A stretch of 64,000 nt of DNA from Streptomyces sp. NBC_00442 (GCF_036014195.1 NZ_CP107918.1:4030001-4094000); one strand, 5' to 3'; positions 31,694 to 40,489 are shown, counted from the first letter of the stretch. A program made the numbers and translations. Notes: generated from the letters alone by a model not told the origin.

Positions 31694-32428
31694 ATGCCCG
31701 GCGACCGACTCACGCTCCAGGACCGTCAGCGGATCGCCGCTGGGCTGCACGAGGGGCTGACCTACGCCGCCATCGGCCGCCGCACCGGGCGGCCGACCTC
31801 GACCATCACCCGCGAGGTGATGCGCAATGGCGGGCCGCGCGGCTACCACGCCGAGGCGGCGCACCAAGCGGGCGCGGGCCGGGCGCGTCAGCACAGGCCC
31901 CCTGCGCCGGTGACCTCTCCGGGAACGGCCGGCCTGGGCGGGCGCGATCCACGGATCGTGGACGAGGTGGGCGCGCAGAGCGTGGAGCTGATGATTCAGG
32001 CCGGGCTTCCGCAGATGATGGCCAAGGTGCTCGCCGCGCTGTTCACCACCGACAGCGGCAGCCTCACCTCCGCGGACCTCGTTCGACGCCTGCGGATCAG
32101 TCCCGCCTCCGTCTCCAAGGCCATCGGCTACCTGGAGAACCAGGCACTCATCAAGCGCGAGCGCGATCTCCGCAGCCGGGCCGAGCGCTACGTCGTCGAA
32201 GACGACGCGGTCTTCACATCCATCATGGCCGGCGCGCGCAACCAGACCCGGATCGCCGAAGCCTGCGCGGCCGGAGCCCGGAAGCTCGGCGTCACCACCC
32301 CCGCCGGTGCCCGACTGGAGAACACGAACCAGTTCCTCCGCCACGTCATCGACGACCTGGTCCGCTCGGCCGAGCACTGGCACACGGTCTACTCCACCCA
32401 CCCTCGACCGACATCCGAAACCGACTGA
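31694..32428 (+). CDS. GbsR/MarR-type regulator with an extra N-terminal HTH_38 domain
   Basis: A 244-aa two-HTH protein. Residues 5-60 (LTLQDRQRIAAGLHEGLTYAAIGRRTGRPTSTITREVMRNGG) match the helix-turn-helix of IS30-type transposases (HTH_38). Residues 85-240 are a GbsR/MarR winged helix: ELMIQAGLPQMMAKVLAALF, LTSADLVRRLRISPASVSKAIGYLENQALI, RYVVEDDAVFTSIM. GGAGGACACC precedes the ATG at 31694. Divergent from the DrrAB-like genes with a strong palindrome between, it is most likely their repressor. The second half resembles the regulator at 41490, which also faces an ABC pair. Confidence 0.88.
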   Translation: MPGDRLTLQDRQRIAAGLHEGLTYAAIGRRTGRPTSTITREVMRNGGPRGYHAEAAHQAGAGRARQHRPPAPVTSPGTAGLGGRDPRIVDEVGAQSVELMIQAGLPQMMAKVLAALFTTDSGSLTSADLVRRLRISPASVSKAIGYLENQALIKRERDLRSRAERYVVEDDAVFTSIMAGARNQTRIAEACAAGARKLGVTTPAGARLENTNQFLRHVIDDLVRSAEHWHTVYSTHPRPTSETD

Positions 32429-32646
32429 GCGGGCCACGCCGGCCGCAGGTCTCGCCGCATCGCCTCCGTCACGATCGTGTGAGACGTCCCGCGAACTCCC
32501 CTGAGCCTCACTGGGTCCCTGCCCTGATGTCCAAGGCCCCGGCGCCACTCGCCCGTCCCCGGAAGGTGCGTGTTTCCCGTTTCCTCTTCGGCTGCTGAAC
32601 GCGGCTTGCGGGGCCAAGAGGTCGCGCAGATAGGCATGTGCTGTGC

Positions 32647-33489
32647 TCATGGACGGCGGTGCGGGCGTTCGTCCCAGCGGTGAGTCGTCCATGACTGTCG
32701 GATGAGGCTACGCACGGTGATGATCGTGTCGGCGAGGTCGGAGAAGGCGTCGATGACGGTGGCCCGGCGCTCGTAGCAGCGGGCGAGGCGGTGGAAGGCG
32801 TTCTGTCAGGAGTGCGTGCGCTCCACGTGCCACCTCTGGCTCGCCTGGATCGGCGCCTTCTCGCCTTTGTGCGCGATCCGGCCGTGCGGGCCGCGTTCGC
32901 CGAGCAGGGCGCGGGTCTTGTCGGAGTCGTAGCCGGCGTCCAGGTGGACGGTGATGTCGGCGGGTAACGGTCCGAGGTCGTTCAGGCGGTCCAGGGTCGG
33001 GGCGAGCAGCGGGGATTCATGTCGGTTGGCCCCGGACAGGACGCGGCCCAGCGGAATGCCGTAACCATCCGTCATGCCCGAGCGCTTCAGGCCATGCTTG
33101 CCGCGGTCGACCGTGGAACGCCCGGCCACCTCGCCGCCCCCGGGGGCTTGGGTGATGGCGCCGTCGACGGCGATCTGGTCCAAGACGAGGCCGACGATTC
33201 GGTCGTAGGACTCCAGCGCGATGTTCTTGAGCCGGGCGAAGACGCCGAGCCGGATCCACTCGTCGCGGCGGTTGCGGATCGTGGTGGCCGAACAGGTCGT
33301 GTCGGCGATCGCCTGCTAGGAGCAGCCGAACCGCAGGAGCCGCAGCAGCTTGTCGAACACGATCCGGTCCTTGATGCGCGGGCGGTGGCAGCGCAGGGGA
33401 TGGTCCGGGTGATGGCGCGGCCGCTCCGGAAGCAGAGCGGCGAATTGGTCCCACAGTGGTTGGGTCGGCCATGCCGGCAGTACGGGCAC
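32647..33489 (-). pseudogene. IS5-family transposase with two in-frame stops
   Basis: The minus strand from a GTG at 33489 to a stop at 32647 keeps one frame of 280 codons that reads as an IS5-family transposase: PLWDQFAALLPERPRHHPDHPL, then IADTTCSATTIRNRRDEWIR, DQIAVDGAITQAPGGGE, STVDRGKHGLKRSG (Asp-bearing block), LNDLGPLPADITVHLDAGYDS, and the Glu block near HVERTHS-QNAFHRLARCYER. Codon 58 is TAG and codon 228 is TGA; the latter stands where tryptophan (HSWQNAF) is usual. No frameshift is present, so inactivation is recent. Terminal repeats were not identified by eye. Confidence 0.85.
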
Positions 33490-33639
33490 CAACCTTCCAA
33501 GTGATCAAGGTATGTCAGCCTCTTGATTGAGGCCGTTGACAGGCTGCGTCGAACTCGGCCCATGCCGTCCACGCTGTCTGTGCCTCACGGGGGTGCTCGG
33601 CGGCTTGTCGACCCGGCATGGTGCATGAATGCGTGACTG

Positions 33640-33682
33640 CCCCGGGGGAGGGCAGGGCTTCTCGGGCTGCCCTCCCCCGGGG
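33640..33682 (-). terminator. Strong hairpin terminator after the rhodanese gene
   Basis: CCCCGGGGGAGGGCAG (33640-33655) pairs perfectly over 16 bp with 33667-33682 around an 11-nt loop, five bases beyond the rhodanese stop on the minus strand. Confidence 0.85.
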
Positions 33683-33687
33683 TGCGG

Positions 33688-34014
33688 TCAGGCGGACTCG
33701 GTGGGAAGGCCCGCCTCCACCCAGTCCTGGATGCCCTCACGGTACTTGCGGACATTGGTGTATCCGAGAGCGGTGAGCCGGTCGGCGACCTGTCCACTGT
33801 TGGGGCACGCCGGGTTGGAGCAGTAGGTGACGATCGCTGCGTCGCGGTCGGGGAGCAGGGCGGACGCCTGGGCCTCCACGTCGGCCAGGACCAGTTCGAG
33901 TGCGCCAGGAAGGTGCTGCTTGGCGTAGTACTCGCCGCCCAGAGTGTCGACGACGGTCACACTGCCCGCGTCCGTGGCTGCCTTCAGCTCGTCTCGTGTG
34001 ATGAGTGCGGTCAT
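33688..34014 (-). CDS. Single-domain rhodanese-like sulfurtransferase
   Basis: A 108-aa rhodanese. ALITRDELKAATDAGSVTVVDTLGGEYYAKQHLPGAL is the usual start and CH2A-like motif; the active-site loop is TYCSNPACPNS with the persulfide-forming cysteine first; it ends ALGYTNVRKYREGIQDWVEAGLP. Sulfur relay or cyanide/sulfide handling is expected. It is divergent from a TetR gene with two palindromic operators between, and a strong terminator follows it. In plant-like and many bacterial cases such pairs respond to electrophiles or sulfide; that is inference here. Confidence 0.9.
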   Translation of the reverse strand: MTALITRDELKAATDAGSVTVVDTLGGEYYAKQHLPGALELVLADVEAQASALLPDRDAAIVTYCSNPACPNSGQVADRLTALGYTNVRKYREGIQDWVEAGLPTESA

Positions 34015-34033
34015 GCCCCTACCTTTCAAGAAT

Positions 34034-34047
34034 CGGACTATAGTCCG
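34034..34047. promoter_or_regulatory. Palindromic operator and -10 of the TetR gene (site 1)
   Basis: CGGACTATAGTCCG is a perfect 14-bp palindrome. TATAGT inside it (34039-34044) is a near-consensus -10 whose expected start point, about seven bases on, is the GTG at 34051, suggesting a leaderless mRNA shut off by the bound regulator. Confidence 0.8.
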
Positions 34048-34050
34048 GTT

Positions 34051-34680
34051 GTGGCTCACGACAATAACGGACCGCAGTCCGATTCCGCAATGCTGCTGGA
34101 ACTCCTGCGCACCCCGCCGCCCAAAGAGCAAGAACGCTCGGCACGCAACCGTGCCGCCGTGCTGGAGGCGGCCGCGCGGCTGTTCGCCGAGCACGGGGTG
34201 GAAGCGGTCTCCATGGACCAGGTGGCCGAGGCCGCCGGTGTCGGCAAGGGCACCCTGTACCGCCGCTTCGGCGACAAGTCCGGGCTGGCCGCCGCACTCC
34301 TTGACGCCCGAGAACGCGTACTGCAAGAGGCGATCCTGTATGGACCGCCACCGCTTGGCCCTGGAGCCGCCGCCGAGGAGCGGCTCACCGCGTTCGTCGA
34401 CGCCTATGTCGACTACCTGCTGGAGAATCTGGCTCTCATCCGTACCTCGGAGACCGCCGCGGTCGGCGCCCGGTACCGGATCGGGGCCTACCGGTTCTGG
34501 CACCGCCACACAGCGATCCTGCTGGTCACCACACCCGACCCCGAACACACCGCCCACGCCTTGCTCGCCGCGCTGGCCGCCGAACACGTGGCCGCGCTCC
34601 TTCCGGAACTCGGCGAACAGCGGATCCGAGCCGGCCTCATTCGCCTCGCCCGCTCGGCGATGCAACCCCCCAGCCCGTAG
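34051..34680 (+). CDS. TetR-family regulator (divergent from rhodanese)
   Basis: A protein of 209 aa from the GTG at 34051, or 196 aa from the ATG at 34090. The HTH is NRAAVLEAAARLFAEHGVEAVSMDQVAEAAGVGKGTLYRRFGDKSGL. The ligand domain follows (LTAFVDAYVDYLLENLALIRTSETA, YRFWHRHTAILLV). No ribosome site precedes either start; the -10 at 34039 places a transcript start on the GTG, so a leaderless message is proposed. The second operator, at 34068-34081, falls between the two starts. It probably represses itself and the rhodanese gene. Confidence 0.87.
   Translation: MAHDNNGPQSDSAMLLELLRTPPPKEQERSARNRAAVLEAAARLFAEHGVEAVSMDQVAEAAGVGKGTLYRRFGDKSGLAAALLDARERVLQEAILYGPPPLGPGAAAEERLTAFVDAYVDYLLENLALIRTSETAAVGARYRIGAYRFWHRHTAILLVTTPDPEHTAHALLAALAAEHVAALLPELGEQRIRAGLIRLARSAMQPPSP
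34068..34081. promoter_or_regulatory. Second TetR operator (imperfect)
   Basis: CGGACCGCAGTCCG repeats the 34034 palindrome with 5-bp arms intact, 34 bp downstream. The spacing of about three helical turns would allow cooperative binding. Confidence 0.7.
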
Positions 34681-34734
34681 GGCAGGGGCCGAGTCGTGGA
34701 CCCACACCTATCCGCGCGACCTCTAAGAAGTCAT

Positions 34735-34810
34735 CTCATTTGGTGAGTCTGCGCTAGCGGATGAGGGCGCAGGCGATGCTGGTGAAGGCGAGGAAGTGGT
34801 CGGCTGCGCG
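34735..34810 (-). pseudogene. 3' end of an IS5-family transposase (remnant)
   Basis: On the minus strand this reads AADHFLAFTSIACALIR, stop, RRLTK, stop: the normal C-terminus of an IS5-type transposase (DHF-x-AF-x-x-IA-x-ALI-x-x-RRL) with a premature TAG. Everything upstream has been replaced by dispersed-repeat sequence. GTCATCTCATTTGG at 34730-34743 nearly repeats GTCATCTCATGTGG at 29360-29373. Confidence 0.7.
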
Positions 34811-34841
34811 GAGCGGGCACGGTCCGCACACGAGGGCGGGG

Positions 34842-35300
34842 TCAAGGGGCGCGGGGAACTGTGCGCGAGGCCACGCACGGGTCCGGTGTTCCTTCAGGGC
34901 CGCCGGGCACCGGCAGCCGGCACTGCCCGACTTCAGCCAGATACTCACTCATCGCATCCCGGTTGCGGATGAGCACATCGATCCGCTCGGTGAGCCGGTC
35001 CCGCTCGGCGCCGAGCAAGGCCAGCATCTCCGGTGTCGCATCGGGAAAGTGGATCGATCGAGGTTTGTCCAGGCAGGGAAGGATCTGCTTGATGATGCGC
35101 GTGGGAAGCCCCGCATCCAGCAGCCCGCGGATCTGGTTGACCCGGTCCACGTAGCGGTCGTCGTACTCCCGATACCCGTTCGCGGCCCGGTCCGGGACGA
35201 TCAGCCCCTGCTCCTCGTAGTAGCGGAGCAACCGGCGCGACGCACCCGTCAGTCGCGACAATTCACCGATCCTCACACCCGCCGAAACTACTCGCCGCAT
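34842..35300 (-). CDS. MerR-family regulator
   Basis: A 152-aa regulator if started at the ATG 35300 (a GTG at 35276 gives 144 aa). The MerR HTH and wing are VRIGELSRLTGASRRLLRYYEEQGLIVPDRAANGYREYDDRYVDRVNQIRGLLDAGLPTRIIKQILP. A dimer helix follows (TPEMLALLGAERDRLTERIDVLIRNRDAMSEYLAEV). There is no cysteine pattern for metal sensing. The last 15 residues run into dispersed-repeat DNA, so the C-terminus has probably been altered. It is divergent from an MFS gene; TCACA-CCTA-TGTGA at 35314-35327 between them is a likely binding site. Confidence 0.87.
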   Translation of the reverse strand: MRRVVSAGVRIGELSRLTGASRRLLRYYEEQGLIVPDRAANGYREYDDRYVDRVNQIRGLLDAGLPTRIIKQILPCLDKPRSIHFPDATPEMLALLGAERDRLTERIDVLIRNRDAMSEYLAEVGQCRLPVPGGPEGTPDPCVASRTVPRAP

Positions 35301-35313
35301 CCCGCCTTGACCA

Positions 35314-35327
35314 TCACACCTATGTGA
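35314..35327. promoter_or_regulatory. MerR operator candidate
   Basis: TCACA, four bases, TGTGA is a perfect dyad placed between the divergent MerR and MFS starts (47 bp apart), with TTGACC at 35307-35312 beside it as a possible -35 toward the MFS gene. Confidence 0.6.
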
Positions 35328-35346
35328 AGGTTTCACGATTCGGTCC

Positions 35347-36638
35347 ATGACCACCACGTCTTCCGACACACAGTCCCGTACGCGACGGACCGGCCTGCCA
35401 TGGCCGGCGCTGCTGGCACTGGGGACCGCCGTCTTCATCACGAGCTTGACGGAGACTCTGCCCGCGGGTGTGCTGCCCGGCATGTCGGCCTCACTGGGCA
35501 CCAGTTCAGGTGCTGCCGGCCAGGCCGTCACCGTCTATGCGGGCGGTACGGCGCTGACCGCGATCCCGCTCGCCACGGCGACGGCATCCATTCCGCGGAA
35601 GCCCCTGCTGCTCGGCGCCATGGCCGTCTTCCTGGTGGCCAACACGTTGACCGCGGCCGCACCGGGATACCTCGTCCTGCTCGCGGGCCGGTTCCTCGCC
35701 GGCGTGGCCGCGGGCCTGGCCTGGGCGATCCTGGCCGGCCATGCCCGTCGTATCGCACCTGCCGGCATGGAAGGGCGCGCCATCGCGGTGGCGATGACCG
35801 GGATCCCCGTGGCGTTGTCCTTGGGAGTTCCGGCCGGCACGCTGATCGGTGAACAGGTGGGATGGCGGGCGGCGTTCGGCGCCGTCTCCCTGGTCACTCT
35901 TGCCGTCATCGGCTGGATCGGCGTGTCCGTCCCCGGCGTGGGGCAACCCGCCACCGAACAGGCCGACACCGCCACCGCACAGGCCGACACCAGCCGTTCG
36001 AACCCCGCACCGGAGCCGGCGAAGTCGCCCCTGCGGCAGACCTTGGGGGTGCCAGGCGTCGCGCCGATCATGGCCACGGTCACGGCGTTCGTCCTCGGGC
36101 ACACGATGATCTACGCCTACATCGCTCCCTACCTTCAGCACCCGGGCTCGGGTCGGCGACCGATGCGGTTCTCCTTGTCTTCGGTGTCGCGTGCCTGGTG
36201 AGTATTTGGTACGTCGGGCGCCATGTCGACCGCCGGCTACGGACTCTGATGGTCACCGGCGCGGTGCTGTTCACTCTCGCCACCGCGGCTCTTGCCGTCA
36301 CGACAACACACGCGATCGTGTGGGGCGCCGCTGTTCTGTGGGGCCTCGGGTGGGGTGGTGCCCCGACCTTGTTGCAAACCGCGGCCGGACAAGCCGGAAT
36401 GCGGCACAGCAGTGCTGCCGCCGACACCGCGCAAGCCATCCTCGTCACCCTCTGGAACGCGGCGATGGCCCTTGGCGGCATCGTCGGTGGTCTCCTGCTG
36501 CAGAAGTCGGGCGTCACCGCGGTCGCCGTGTCGGCCGCCGCGCTCGGGGCGGTCGGCCTGCTCGTCGTCGCCGCGGCCCGACACCACACATTCCGCGACA
36601 CTCACACCACGCCACGGCCCACGCCAACGCGCCCCTGA
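35347..36638 (+). pseudogene. MFS efflux transporter broken by a frameshift
   Basis: The first part (from the ATG 35347) encodes seven membrane segments of an AraJ/NepI-type sugar or drug efflux protein: LPWPALLALGTAVFITSLTE, AGGTALTAIPLATATASIPRK, GRFLAGVAAGLAWAILAGHARRIAPAG, VALSLGVPAGTLIGEQVGWRAAF. Near 36140-36165, in the TM7 to TM8 loop (YIAPYLQHPG / GSATDAVLLVFG), the reading shifts to another frame that continues the family through GALLFTLA-like helices to a stop at 36638. The change fits loss of one base. The first frame ends at 36201. Either the gene is recently inactivated or the base is a sequencing error. It is paired with the divergent MerR. Confidence 0.8.
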
Positions 36639-36732
36639 GGGCTGAAGGGAGCGGGTGTCCGGTTGCCGCACTCCCACGGCACCATCACCCACATCGAGCG
36701 GATCGCCGCAGACCGCCACCTAGCCCCGCATG

Positions 36733-36867
36733 GCCACGCCCGCCACCCTGCCCGGCATCGCCACGCCCGCCACCCTGCCCGGCATCGCCACGCCCGCCAC
36801 CCTGCCCGGCATCGCCACGCCCGCCACCTAGCCCCGCATCGCTACGCCCGCCACCGCCGCCACGGCG
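36733..36867. repeat. 27-bp tandem repeat, five units, at the 3' end of the PH-domain gene
   Basis: The unit GCCACGCCCGCCACC plus CTGCCCGGCATC starts at 36733, 36760, 36787, 36814 and 36841. Read on the minus strand each is nine codons (VAGVAMPGR). The outer units keep a TAG (36828-36830 and 36720-36722), the inner ones do not, so the end of the gene including its stop was duplicated several times. Confidence 0.88.
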
Positions 36868-37394
36868 ATCAGCACCGCCAGGACCACGCCGACGATCCAC
36901 GGCGTGACCCGGTCCCGGGACTCCGCAGTGGGCCGCACCCGAGCCCCGGGCTCCGTGCTCCGCTCCCACCACCGCACCACCCGGTGGTAGTCCGCGTAGA
37001 AGTTCGGCGCCTGATAGACGGGGTTGTGCTGCAACCCCGGCAGCGAGCGCCGCCGCCCGTTGGTGAGGAAGACGCGCACCGCGAGCGCCTTCCCCTGCTC
37101 ACCCTCGGTCTCGCGCACGTCGATCCAGCGGATCTCCCGCCAGGAGTAGGTACGGCCACCCAGGCCCCAGGAGATGAATATCCCCTCCGCGCCCACCGTG
37201 CACCGGCTCCGGTACCAGGAGAAGAAGCCGAGGCCGACGCAAAGCACGCTCCCGACGAGCACGCAGTACACGCCCGCCGCACTCAGCTGGGAGTAGGACA
37301 CGAGCCATTCGGCACCGATCGCCGCCACCGCGTACGCGAAGTGCCGCCACGACAGGCGGAAAGCCCCCGGTCCCCGGAAAGAGAGTTCGTCCAC
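36828..37394 (-). CDS. Bacterial PH-domain membrane protein
   Basis: A 188-aa protein. Two membrane segments come first (FAYAVAAIGAEWLVSYSQ and AAGVYCVLVGSVLCVGLGFFSW), then a bacterial PH-like beta domain: CTVGAEGIFISWGLGGRTYSWREIRWIDVRE and LAVRVFLTNGRRRSLPGL, HNPVYQAPNFYADYHRVVRWW. A last membrane helix (WIVGVVLAVLIAVAAVAGVAM) ends the chain. The GTG at 37394 is the best start. The 27-bp repeat downstream is a multiplied copy of its last codons. Function unknown. Confidence 0.8.
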   Translation of the reverse strand: MDELSFRGPGAFRLSWRHFAYAVAAIGAEWLVSYSQLSAAGVYCVLVGSVLCVGLGFFSWYRSRCTVGAEGIFISWGLGGRTYSWREIRWIDVRETEGEQGKALAVRVFLTNGRRRSLPGLQHNPVYQAPNFYADYHRVVRWWERSTEPGARVRPTAESRDRVTPWIVGVVLAVLIAVAAVAGVAMRG

Positions 37395-37473
37395 GGCGCG
37401 ACAGTACGCCGCGCCCTTCGCGCAGGAAACGCCACCCTTGATCCGCCTCCCGCGACCCCCCATCCTCACCTCC

Positions 37474-38751
37474 ATGACTCCCATGAATCCCATGAATCCC
37501 CCGGCCTCCAAGGACGACACACCCACCCCCTTCCGTCCTCACGACCCCGACTTCGTCGCGAACCCCTACCCCGCGTACGCCGCGCTCCGAGCCATGGGCC
37601 GGGTGCTGCACTACGCGCCGACGGGACAGTGGCTGGTGCCCCACCACGCCGACGTGTCCGCCCTGCTGCGGGACCGCCGCCTCGGTCGGAGTTACCAACA
37701 CCTCTTCACGCACGAGGAGTTCGGCCGCACGCCCCCGCCCGCCGCCCACGAGCCGTTCCACACCCTCAACGACCACGGCATGCTCGACCTGGAGCCCCCG
37801 GACCACACCCGTATCCGCCGCCTCGTCTCCCAGGCGTTCACCCCGCGCACAGTGGAGCGGCTCGCCCCGACCGTGCGGCGCCTCGCCGCGCGGCTCGTGG
37901 ACGACTTCGTCGCGGCGGGCGGCGGCGACCTCGTCGCCGAGGTGGCCGAACCCCTCCCCGTCGCCGTCATCGCCGAGATGCTCGGCATCCCCGACGCCGA
38001 CCGCCCCCTCCTGCGCCCCTGGTCCGCCGCGATCTGCGGCATGTACGAACTCAACCCGGGCGAGGATGCCGCCGCCCGCGCCGTGCGCGCCTCACGCGAA
38101 TTCAGCTCCTATCTCAGGGAGTTGATCGCCGAGCGGCGCACCGCCCCCGGCGACGACCTGATCTCCGCGCTCATCGCGGCGTACGACGACGAGGGCGGCC
38201 CCGGCCCGGACTCCCGAGCCCGTCTCACCGAACAGGAAATGATCTCCACCTGCGTCCTGCTGCTCAACGCGGGGCACGAGGCCACCGTCAACACCACCAC
38301 CAACGGCTGGTGGGCCCTGCTGCGCCACCCCGAACAGCTCGCCGCGCTCCGCGCGTCGCCGGACAAGCTGCTTCCCACCGCCATCGAGGAGTTGATGCGC
38401 TACGACACCCCGCTCCAGCTCTTCGAGCGGTGGGTGCTCGAAGACATCGAGTTCGCGGGGCAGGTCCTTCCGCGCGGCAGCGAGGTGGCGCTCCTCTTCG
38501 GGTCCGCCAACCACGACCCCGCCCGGTTCGCCGACCCCGCCGCCCTCGACCTCTCCCGCGCCGAGAACCCGCACATCTCCTTCGGCGCCGGCATTCACTA
38601 CTGCCTGGGTGCCCCGTTGGCCCGGCTCGAACTACAGGCGTCCTTCAGCGAGTTGCTCGCCAAGGCGCCCCGGATGAGGCTGGCCGCCGAACCGGAGCGG
38701 GGCCCCGGGTTCGTCATCCGGGGACTCAAGGAGCTCCGGGTGGAGTGCTGA
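37474..38751 (+). CDS. Cytochrome P450 (CYP107-like)
   Basis: A 425-aa soluble bacterial P450. FVANPYPAYAALRAMGRV and LNDHGMLDLEPPDHTRIRRLVSQAFTPR (C helix) are standard; the I helix has NAGHEATVNTT, where the usual acidic-Thr pair is E-A-T; EELMRYDTPLQ holds the ExxR motif; PHISFGAGIHYCLGAPLARLE holds the haem cysteine. It matches the CYP107 type seen at this chromosomal place in other streptomycetes. No ferredoxin gene is adjacent. The substrate is unknown. Several ATG codons cluster at the start (MTPMNPMNPP); the first at 37474 is used. Confidence 0.93.
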   Translation: MTPMNPMNPPASKDDTPTPFRPHDPDFVANPYPAYAALRAMGRVLHYAPTGQWLVPHHADVSALLRDRRLGRSYQHLFTHEEFGRTPPPAAHEPFHTLNDHGMLDLEPPDHTRIRRLVSQAFTPRTVERLAPTVRRLAARLVDDFVAAGGGDLVAEVAEPLPVAVIAEMLGIPDADRPLLRPWSAAICGMYELNPGEDAAARAVRASREFSSYLRELIAERRTAPGDDLISALIAAYDDEGGPGPDSRARLTEQEMISTCVLLLNAGHEATVNTTTNGWWALLRHPEQLAALRASPDKLLPTAIEELMRYDTPLQLFERWVLEDIEFAGQVLPRGSEVALLFGSANHDPARFADPAALDLSRAENPHISFGAGIHYCLGAPLARLELQASFSELLAKAPRMRLAAEPERGPGFVIRGLKELRVEC

Positions 38752-38872
38752 GGAAGCCGGCCACGCCGTGGCCCCCGGCCCCAGCCATGCCCACCCCCGG
38801 CCGTCCTCACCCCGCATCCCTGCCGTCCTCACCCCGCATCCCTGCCGTCCTCACCCCGCACCCCGGTCGTCC

Positions 38873-40489
38873 TCATCCCTCCACGTCCCGCCGCCGCAAC
38901 GCCCCCACCCCCGCCGCCACCAGCACGCCCGCGATCCCCGTCAGGACGAGCACGGGTGTCCATGCCATCTCCGTACCCGGCAGCTTCGGCAGGTGACCGA
39001 AGGGGGAGAGGCGCAGGACGGGGGAGGGCAGGTTCAGGGCGGGGCCGATCCAGCCGAGGGCCAGGCACAGGCCCACCACGCCGAGCGCCGCCTGCGCGAG
39101 CTTCGGGAACGCTCCGAAGAGCAGCATCGCGAGACCCGCCAGGGTCCAGATCGCGGGGAGCTGGACCAGGCACGCGGCCAGGAGCGGGCCGAACTCCCCG
39201 CCGTGGCCGACGCCCAGGCCGAGCCCTCCGGCCGCCATGACCAGGGCCGCCCCGCCGAACGCGATCACCAGATGCCCGGCCGCCCACCGGCCCCGGCCCA
39301 CCGATGCCGCGAGGACCGGTTCGGCGCGCTGTGCCGTCTCCTCGCCGTGCAGCCGCAGGACGGACGACGTGGCGTACAGGGCCGCGACCATCCCGAGAAG
39401 GCCGGCGATCGCGGCGAGGAACGCGTCGGTCGGGCCCGCCTGGCCGCCCATCCGCTGGATGATCTCGCGGGTCCGCGCGTTGTCGCCGACCAGGTCCGCC
39501 GCGCCGTCCGCCATCCCGCCGAACAGCAGCCCGGCCAGGGCGAACCCGAGGGTCCAGCCGAGCACGCCGCCGCGCTGGAGGCGCCGGGCGAGTCCGTACG
39601 CCGTCGCGATGCGGCCCTCGGCGGGGCCGGGGCGCGGCGGCATGAAGCCCATCCCGAGGTCGCGCCGCCCGGCGAGAACGTACGCCGCCCCGCCCTGCAC
39701 ACAGGCCGCCGCCACGATCAGCAGGAGCACCCACCACCGTTCGTCGGCGTACGGGCGGACGTTCTCGGCCCAGCCGAGCGGGGAGAGCCGGTCGAGCGCC
39801 GAGGAGGCGTCGCGGGTCGCGGTGTCCCCGGCCGCTTTCAGGAGGAACGCCGCGGCGAGGACCGCGCCGGTGAGTCCCTTGGCGAGGCGGGCGCTCTCCG
39901 TCAGCTGGGCCATGACGGCCGCCGTGCCCGCGAACAGCATCCCGACCGTGCCGATCGTCAGGCCGAGCGCCGCCGAACCCGCCGTGTTTCCGGTCGACTT
40001 GGCGAGTCCCGCCGTGATGACGACGGCCACGGACGCGTTGGCGGTCAGCGCCGCGAGCAGGGCCGAGGTGAGCGGGGCGCGCCGCCCCACCATCGCCGAC
40101 GACAGCAGTTCCTGGCGCCCGGTCTCCTCTTCCTCCCGTGTGTGGCGCACGACGATCAGCAGGCTCATCACCGCCGCGAGTACGCAGCCGAACCCGCCGA
40201 AGCGCCATGCGGTGAGCCCGCCCGGCGAGTCGTCGAAGACCGGACCGTACAGCGCGCGCAGCGAGCCGTTGCCGCTCATCGAGTGGGCCACCTCGGCGCG
40301 TTGGGCGGCCGTCGTGTACACCTTCTCCAGGGTGCTCGCGCCGCTGGCGACGAGCCCGCCCAGCGCGACCGCCCACACCGGGATCATCACCCGGTCGCGG
40401 CGCAGGGCCAGCCGCAACAGGGCTCCGGTGCCCGCCAGTTCGCGCCGCGACGCCGGCGCGGTCGGCAGGGGCGCGGCCACGGCGGTCAT
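38873..40489 (-). CDS. ABC exporter permease, large 12-TM type
   Basis: A 538-aa membrane protein with about twelve hydrophobic segments in two similar halves, the ABC-2-type multidrug permease of the TipX/'ABC transporter permease' kind in Streptomyces. [22 protein letters not shown] opens the first half and [30 protein letters not shown] the second; [24 protein letters not shown] and [24 protein letters not shown] are the matching cytoplasmic loops with E-E-x-x-R-x-E-L. It overlaps the ATPase gene by ATGA (40486-40489). Substrate unknown. Confidence 0.9.
   Translation of the reverse strand: MTAVAAPLPTAPASRRELAGTGALLRLALRRDRVMIPVWAVALGGLVASGASTLEKVYTTAAQRAEVAHSMSGNGSLRALYGPVFDDSPGGLTAWRFGGFGCVLAAVMSLLIVVRHTREEEETGRQELLSSAMVGRRAPLTSALLAALTANASVAVVITAGLAKSTGNTAGSAALGLTIGTVGMLFAGTAAVMAQLTESARLAKGLTGAVLAAAFLLKAAGDTATRDASSALDRLSPLGWAENVRPYADERWWVLLLIVAAACVQGGAAYVLAGRRDLGMGFMPPRPGPAEGRIATAYGLARRLQRGGVLGWTLGFALAGLLFGGMADGAADLVGDNARTREIIQRMGGQAGPTDAFLAAIAGLLGMVAALYATSSVLRLHGEETAQRAEPVLAASVGRGRWAAGHLVIAFGGAALVMAAGGLGLGVGHGGEFGPLLAACLVQLPAIWTLAGLAMLLFGAFPKLAQAALGVVGLCLALGWIGPALNLPSPVLRLSPFGHLPKLPGTEMAWTPVLVLTGIAGVLVAAGVGALRRRDVEG

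Noticed and set aside
34754..34948. 64-codon gene on the minus strand
   Set aside because: It is a chance joining of dispersed-repeat sequence and the 3' end of a decayed IS5 transposase.
36663..38996. 777-codon open frame on the plus strand
   Set aside because: It runs through the 27-bp repeat and then shadows the P450 gene in the wrong frame.
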